From Temnopleurus reevesii (Eukaryota; Echinodermata; Echinoidea; Temnopleuroida; Temnopleuridae), in the NCBI GenBank assembly GCA_036244855.1, contig BQKZ01001724.1, forward strand, positions 25,953 to 61,371: a DNA stretch of 35,419 nucleotides. Reading direction: 5' to 3'. Each line of letters starts with the position of its first letter. Within the stretch, counting starts at the first letter, position 1. A model generated the notes under the pieces. It saw only the letters and a program-made list of their open reading frames with translations, did no database searches and had not been told where the DNA came from. Position numbers and translations under genes: made by a program. Positions 30,050-35,419 of this stretch are shown here, one piece after another.

Positions 30050-31028
30050 TTGAATAATAGCAGACAAACCAAAACAGACAAAAATGCAAAAACAAAAACA
30101 GACCAATAAATCAGACAATAAATCATAAGTTTATAAATATTTCAGTTATAAGACTGACCAGTGATCTTTGTGGAAATGGGCAAATTTTGGACACGTATTA
30201 TGCACTTCTCGACTCGTATCTTATTGTAAGTTATTATGTTTAAGAAGCTGTGCTAACCCATGAATGCACATTTTTGAAAATATTTAAAAGAAGTTGAATC
30301 AGTAAATGTACCTGCACCTATTTATCGAGAAAAAAAGGGAGAAAGTTTTTTTTGCATTAAACGTTGGAAAAATAGGAGCTTAAAACAATATAGTACAATA
30401 AACTTGCAGAGAAGTGCATGACAAATGTAATATCACGTAACCCAAATTTACAAATTTAAATGAAAATTGCTGTTGAGTTATGTAACTAAAATTTTCATTA
30501 ACACACCATGTTTACTCAGAACTGCTATCGATTAAATTGACATCCTTATCAATAAATCGAGGAGCTCCAAGGGAGGAGAAGATCACATGAATCCCAAATA
30601 GATCTCTGATATCATCATCATGTGCAACTTTAGCTCATTTCAACGCCTTAAGTGTCAAGCTGCTCATCTCAGATGACTATAAGAGATGCGACCTTGTCGA
30701 GTAAAGCAACTGATCTACACGTATGTCTAGCGGTTTCGAAGTACCCTCACTACAGAGCTTTCGATTGACAACACGAACGTTATTTAAGACGTCAGATCTT
30801 TGGGCGCAGCCAAAGTGGAGGATAATGTGCATAGAAATACAATAAGGTCATAGTGGCCACGGAAGCAACACGATTCAACACGACTCTTTGTCAATGCACA
30901 GTTGGGTGCCTGCGAACAAAGAATCGTGTTGAATCGTGTTGCTTCCCCGGCCCGATGTGACCGGGGCTTTAGAAAATTACAACCATTACGAAGTGCGTAA
31001 ATGACCACCTTGCCAGTCCATAGACTGA
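30050..31028. repeat. Duplicated ~975-bp block, copy 2
   Basis: Begins immediately after the N at 30049 and matches 25783-26755 to the last base before the N at 26756, then continues into sequence absent from copy 1's flank. It includes the composite module (30540-30745) and the 31-bp-arm hairpin (30861-30946). Confidence 0.95.
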
Positions 31029-31149
31029 ACGTCGTTAAAAGTGGTCGCGTTGCAAAGCGAAATGAGACTCTTGGATTTGTGAACTGGGTTGTGTTTCATA
31101 GATGGAACATTTTTATTGACACTCCCTGTATACTCAGAATGGCAACCGT

Positions 31150-31500
31150 TTAAATTGACATGCTTTTCAATAAATCGAGGAGCTCCGGGGAGTAGAAGAT
31201 CACATGATTCCCAAATAGATCTCTGATATCATCATCATGTGCAACACCGAAAGCCTATGGTCTGTACTTGCAGACTGCAGAATGGCTACCGTTTAAATTG
31301 ACAGCCTTTTCAATAAATCGAGAAGCTCCAAGGGAGGAGAAGAGCACATGAATCACAAATAGATCTCTGATATCATCATCATGTGCAACTTTAGTCCATT
31401 TTAACGCCTTCAGTGTCAAGATGTACGTCTCAGATGACTATAAGAGATGCGACCTTGCCGCGTAAAGTAACTGATCCACACGAATGTCTCGCGGGTTTGA
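31150..31500 (+). repeat. Composite modules with a single monomer (copy 3)
   Basis: Two ~141-bp modules (ATCGAGGAGCTCC at about 31175 and ATCGAGAAGCTCC at about 31316) are followed by one monomer (CCATTTTAACGCCTTCAGTG..., 31394-31428) and a diverged spacer (GCGACCTTGCCGCGTAAAG). There is no array expansion here. Confidence 0.75.
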
Positions 31501-31542
31501 AGTACGCTCAATTCTATACGGTCGTTATGCACGCCATGAACT

Positions 31543-31956
31543 GGGCAGTGTCTCACCAAATCGTTCTTAAAGTTACGCATGGCTTTAATAAAGACTGAAG
31601 TATGTTGACCAGTGTAATGAGCGTATGATTCTCGATCATTCAGCACAAAAACTGTTACCAGTCATTCGTAAAGTCGTTCATGAAGTCGTTCTTAAAGTCT
31701 TTCGTAACTTAATTTTGGTGCAACACCTCCCTGGCCAGTGTTTCACCTAGTTACAAACTACTCGTAACAGTTCCTGTGCTCGACGATTGGCTATCTTACG
31801 CGCATCACACAAAAAAAAAAACATTCTTTCTTAAAGTTACGCACGACTGTAAGAAAGACTGGAGCACAATAACGAATGTAACGATCAGTCGGCACAAGAA
31901 CTGATCGTGCGTAAAGTCGTTCTTATAGTTTTTCGTAACTTGGTGAAACACAACCC
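31543..31956. mobile_element. Two tandem GTGTTTCACCAA MITEs (right copy)
   Basis: Element one: GGGCAGTGTCTCACCAAATC to TTTTGGTGCAACACCTCCC (about 31543-31731). Element two: CTGGCCAGTGTTTCACCTAG to AACTTGGTGAAACACAACCC (about 31732-31956). Internal arms carry AGTTACGCA and CGTAAAGTCGTTCTTA. Confidence 0.78.
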
Positions 31957-31968
31957 AAGTCATCGAAT

Positions 31969-32427
31969 GCTACCGAAGACCATCCCTTGCACAGGCTAAT
32001 ACGTGAATCCCAAGACCTGGGTCGCCAACGTCTCCGATCCCGTCGCCCTTTTTCTAGGCATGCTGCTGACCTCAGCAAATCAGATTTCAGCCTAATCCAA
32101 GAGTGGGAAAAGAGCTGGGAAGGGACGGCCCGACCACGACAATTCACAGTTTCCCCGGACACCAAAGCCCCGACTGGTTCCAAGCTCCCTCGGAAGAACT
32201 GGGTAACGCTGAATCGACTGCGAACCGGGGTTGGAAGATTTAATGCCAACATGCACCGCTGGGGACTCCGGGAATCATCAGCCTGTGTCTGTGGAGCAGG
32301 TGAACAGACCGCAGACCACATCATCTACGACTGCCCGGTACTCCAACCACCTAATGGGATGACTGACCTATCGAACCTCTGTGATGCCCAGACTGACTGG
32401 CTCACCCAACTACAGGATGTGGCATAA
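31969..32427 (+). pseudogene. LINE-C protein C-terminus (zinc-knuckle region)
   Basis: The open frame encodes about 150 residues with no internal stop. Features include ATEDHPLHRLIRE near the start, LNRLRTGVGR, HRWGL, and the knuckle CVCGAGEQTADHIIYDC (the C-x-C...H...C pattern seen at the C-terminus of many non-LTR retrotransposon polyproteins), ending WLTQLQDVA. It has no own ATG near the start, so it is a truncated piece of a much longer protein and non-functional alone. The undamaged frame suggests a recent insertion. It is compatible with the I/Ingi/Jockey side of the LINE tree; clade not certain. Confidence 0.85.
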
Positions 32428-32458
32428 AACACTACTACACTCATACGAAAGAAGAAGA
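31969..32458 (+). mobile_element. LINE-C: 490-bp 5'-truncated insertion with 7-bp target duplication
   Basis: ATCGAAT flanks both sides (31962-31968, 32459-32465), while the left copy of the surrounding repeat has a single ATCGAAT (28745-28751), i.e. the empty site. The insert carries the protein C-terminus (31969-32427) and a short 3' UTR ending GAAAGAAGAAG. It is a typical truncated target-primed insertion. Confidence 0.9.
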
Positions 32459-33026
32459 ATCGAATTCGCCATTTGGGACACGGTCTGTTGCAAAGTTTGT
32501 GACCCAACTTTTCAAATAATTTTTGTTTTCCTCAAAAAGGCTATGGCGAATTTGTAAAATATAATGTGGTCTGAAAATTACATGGTTAAGAATCGTATAC
32601 GTGTAACGCACATCAGTCGTTCTAAAAGCCGTTCGTTAGTCTTTTGTAACTTAGGAAAACGACGCCCTGGCTTACGTTTTAAACTGAAGTGTCCATATCT
32701 GTGGCCACCATTAGAATTCACATTCACAGCACTCTTCTCATTGGCAACATAGAAAATAATTTGAGGAGCCCCAAAAGGACGAGAAGATCTCATAACTCAT
32801 AGAAATAATAATCGAGGAGCTCCGGGGAGGAGAAGATCTCATGAATCCCAAATATATCTCTGATATCATCATCATGTTGTACATCGAGAGCCTGGGGGTC
32901 TGTACTTGCAGACAACATAATGGCTACCTTTTAAATGGACAGCCTTTTCAATAAATCGAAGAGCTCCAAGGGAGGAGAAGATCGCATGATTCCCAAATAG
33001 ATCTCTGATATCGCGAGCACGTGCAA
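32459..33026 (+). repeat. Unique arm and two ~140-bp modules (right copy)
   Basis: GAATTCGCCATTTGGGACAC to TGTAAAATATAATGTGGTCT is followed by modules at about 32811 and 32956. A diverged version of the arm (AAATTTGTGCAATATGGTCT) reappears after the array near 34624-34645, so the composite unit seems to have begun repeating. Confidence 0.7.
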
Positions 33027-34557
33027 TCTTATCTCATCTTAACGCCTTTCGTGTCAAGATGTACAGCTGAAATCACAACTTGGGGTGTGACCTTGGCTCT
33101 TACAAGGAGTGATAGACAATATCTGAAGCGGCAAATATTATTAACAGAGATCTCCTCTTTACACATTTAGTGTCAAGATGTACAGCTTAACACATTTAGT
33201 TCAAGATGTACACCTCATTCTAACACCTTTAGTGTCAAGATGTGCAGCTCATTCTAACACCTTTAGTGTCAAGATGTACAGCTGAGATCACAACCTGCGG
33301 TGTGACCTTGGCTCTTACAAGGAGTGATAGACGCGTCTATCTGAAGCGGCAAATATTATTAACAGAGATCTCATATTTACACCTTTAGTGTCAAGATGTA
33401 CAGCTCATTCTAACACCTTTAGTGTCAAGATGTGCAGCTCATTCTAACACCTTTAGTGTCAAGATGTACAGCTGAGATCACAACCTGCGGTGTGACCTTG
33501 GCTCTTACAAGGAGTGATAGACGCGTCTATCTGAAGCGGCAAATATTATTAACAGAGATCTCATCTTTACACCTTTAGTGTCAAGATGTACAGCTCATTC
33601 TAACACATTTAGTGTCAAGATGTGCAGCTCATTCTAACACCTTTAGTGTCAAGATGTACAGCTCATCTTAACACCTTTAGTGTCAATATGTGCAGCTCAT
33701 TCTAACACATTTAGTGTCAAGATGTGCAGCTCATTCTAACACCTTTAGTGTCAAGATGTACAGCTCATCTTAACACCTTTAGTGTCAAGATGTGCAGCTC
33801 ATTCTAACACATTTAGTGTCAAGATGTGCAGCTCATTCTAACACCTTTAGTGTCAAGATGTACAGCTCATCTTAACACCTTTAGTGTCAAGATGTGCAGC
33901 TCATTCTAACACATTTAGTGTCAAGATGTGCAGCTCATTCTAACACCTTTAGTGTCAAGATGTGCAGCTCATTCTAACACCTTTAGTGTCAAGATGTACA
34001 GCTGAGATCACAACCTGCGGTGTGACCTTGGCTCTTACAAGGAGTGATAGACGCGTCTATCTGAAGCGGCAAATATTATTAACAGAGATCTCATATTTAC
34101 ACCTTTAGTGTCAAGATGTACAGCTCATTCTAACACATTTAGTGTCAAGATGTGCAGCTCATTCTAACACCTTTAGTGTCAAGATGTACAGCTCATCTTA
34201 ACACCTTTAGTGTCAATATGTGCAGCTCATTCTAACACATTTAGTGTCAAGATGTGCAGCTCATTCTAACACCCTTAGTGTCAAGATGTACAGCTCATCT
34301 TAACACCGTTAGTGTCAAGATGAACAGATCATCTTAACACCTTTAGTGTCAAGATGTACGGCTCATTCTAACACCTTTAGTGTCAAGATGAACAGATCAT
34401 CTTAACACCTTTAGTGTCAAGATGTACGGCTCATTCTAACACCTTTATTGCCAAGATGTACAGATCATCTTAACACCTTTAGTGTCAAAATGTTCAGCTT
34501 AGATCACTATTCTGGATCTGACCTTGGATCTTGAAAGGAGTAATCGACACATCTGTC
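33027..34557. repeat. 34-bp satellite arrays with 88-bp spacers (right)
   Basis: The spacers carry palindrome GATAGACGCGTCTATC at 33326, 33516 and 34046, and a diverged AATCGACACATCTGTC at 34542. Intervals of 190, 530 and 496 equal 88 + 3, 13 and 12 monomers of 34 bp. Inside the 13-monomer block, types cycle with a period of three (102 bp): TTCT..ACATTT..GTGC, TTCT..ACCTTT..GTAC, TCTT..ACCTTT..GTGC. Near 33111 the spacer is shortened. No open frame spans it. Confidence 0.95.
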
Positions 34558-35359
34558 TACAGAGCCATATATTTTTCAAACATTATTTTCCCTTTCAAAT
34601 GAATTTTCCTAGAAAAGTCATGACAAATTTGTGCAATATGGTCTGGAAATAGCAAATCAGGAAGGCAAATCATCAAGATATAAGGAACGACTTTTGGAAC
34701 GCCTGGTGTAATTTCTTGTGCTGAATGGCATGATATCAGCGTAACACTCAATAACGTACACCAGTCATTCTTAAAGTTTTTTCTTAAAGTTTTATTTAAT
34801 TTACAATATACTTCAAATCAACAGTAAAGGCTGTGTCTGGGGCCCAAAAGCAGAACATTCAGACAAGAAGATCAACAACGTTTAAAACAAATCAGACCAT
34901 AAAAAAGAAAGCTATGAATACTTCAATAAAATGACCGAACAGTGATTTTTTTTATGCAAATTCGCAACTTTTGATTATATGATAGGACGTATATAATAAT
35001 GTCATACACATCTCAGCTAGTAGTTTATGATATCTATTTGTATTAGAACCCGTCTTTTTCGACACCATATACGGTAGTTTGTAAATTCGTGAAACATCGC
35101 CCAGTATTCTTTTGATAAAAATATTACAACCTGATGATACCATACACTGCAGAAAATGACAACATTCAAATATCAGGTGTAACACTCAAGCACTAGGAAA
35201 AGAGGGTGCAATTTGGCACCTTTACGGATGCAAATTAATGCAACAATGGAAGCATATTTTAATTTGCAATGTTGCACTTTTTCTAAAAAGATAAATATTC
35301 AAAAAGATACATGCTTGTGGGGTTCGAACACGCGTCATTGAGGAAAGCTTTATTCTAAA
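34558..35359. other. Spacer with MITE fragment and tRNA-like B box
   Basis: A degraded arm of the GTGTTTCACCAA MITE lies near 34680-34800 (GCTGAATGGCATGATATCAGC, CATTCTTAAAGTTTTTTC). On the minus strand, GTGTTCGAACCCC near 35330-35318 is a B-box-like relic, and GCAATGTTGCAC at about 35265 echoes 16295-16308. No gene. Confidence 0.5.
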
Positions 35360-35419
35360 GGGGTGTTGCGCAAAACTTGCAGTTGATCGCAATGCGCCAA
35401 TCAGAATCATTGTTTCATG
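35360..35419. mobile_element. GGGGGTGTTG MITE, copy 4 (cut by window edge)
   Basis: GGGGTGTTGCGCAAAACTTG followed by CAGTTGATCGCA and GCGCCAATCAGAATCATTG matches the left 60 bp of the copy at 10903. The right end lies outside the window. Confidence 0.85.

Larger units (their letters stand above)
31567..34315. repeat. Satellite-bearing composite repeat, right copy
   Basis: Counterpart of 28364-30048, longer because of the LINE insertion at 31969-32458 and more satellite monomers. Similarity continues from the MITE pair through the two modules (about 32811 and 32956) into the arrays. Confidence 0.88.

Noticed and set aside
31923..32324. Minus-strand 133-residue open frame opposite the LINE-C fragment
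   Set aside because: It is a shadow of the plus-strand retrotransposon frame and shows no domain of its own.
29300..34500. CRISPR array
   Set aside because: The regular 34-bp units are contiguous with no unique spacers between them, and the context is an animal genome; it is satellite DNA.

Overview
This looks like a piece of an animal nuclear genome: AT-rich, gene-poor and crowded with decayed transposons. A marine invertebrate deuterostome, most likely an echinoderm (sea urchin or relative), fits best. The reasons are an intron-poor rhodopsin-class receptor of a type that is expanded in echinoderms, amphioxus and hemichordates, a deuterostome-style tRNA-derived SINE, and many short foldback elements. 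The species call is inference. No bacterial-style operon, rRNA gene or CRISPR array is present.

The only convincing intact gene is a 361-residue class A G-protein-coupled receptor on the minus strand (13137-12052). Everything else I can support is repetitive. Positions 1-5560 hold GAT/ATC microsatellites enclosing two degraded non-LTR retrotransposon (LINE) pieces, plus TTAA-flanked foldback elements; the ATC array has a 232-bp higher-order period. Positions 5720-11600 hold at least six families of inverted-repeat, MITE-like elements and a minus-strand tRNA-derived SINE head. Positions 13340-24700 hold retroelement tails, further copies of the same MITE families, a second copy of the first LINE 3' end, a 50-N gap beside a G tract, and long stretches with nothing recognisable.

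Positions 25780-34560 are the most structured part. Two near-identical ~975-bp blocks (25783-26755 and 30050-31028) start or stop exactly at single-N positions, which suggests an assembly join. Two larger related copies (28364-30048 and 31567-34315) carry a nested satellite. Its 34-bp monomers are locally arranged as 102-bp trimers and are interrupted by an 88-bp spacer containing a palindrome. Spacer-to-spacer distances are 190, 224, 496 and 530 bp, each exactly 88 plus a whole number of 34-bp monomers. Unamplified single-monomer versions of the same module lie nearby. One larger copy also carries a 490-bp truncated LINE insertion with a 7-bp target duplication, and the other copy holds the empty site.

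The genes do not form a pathway. The interest lies in the receptor and in the repeat dynamics. No wholly new molecular system with a demonstrable function could be supported; the nested satellite-bearing element is the best candidate for something undescribed.
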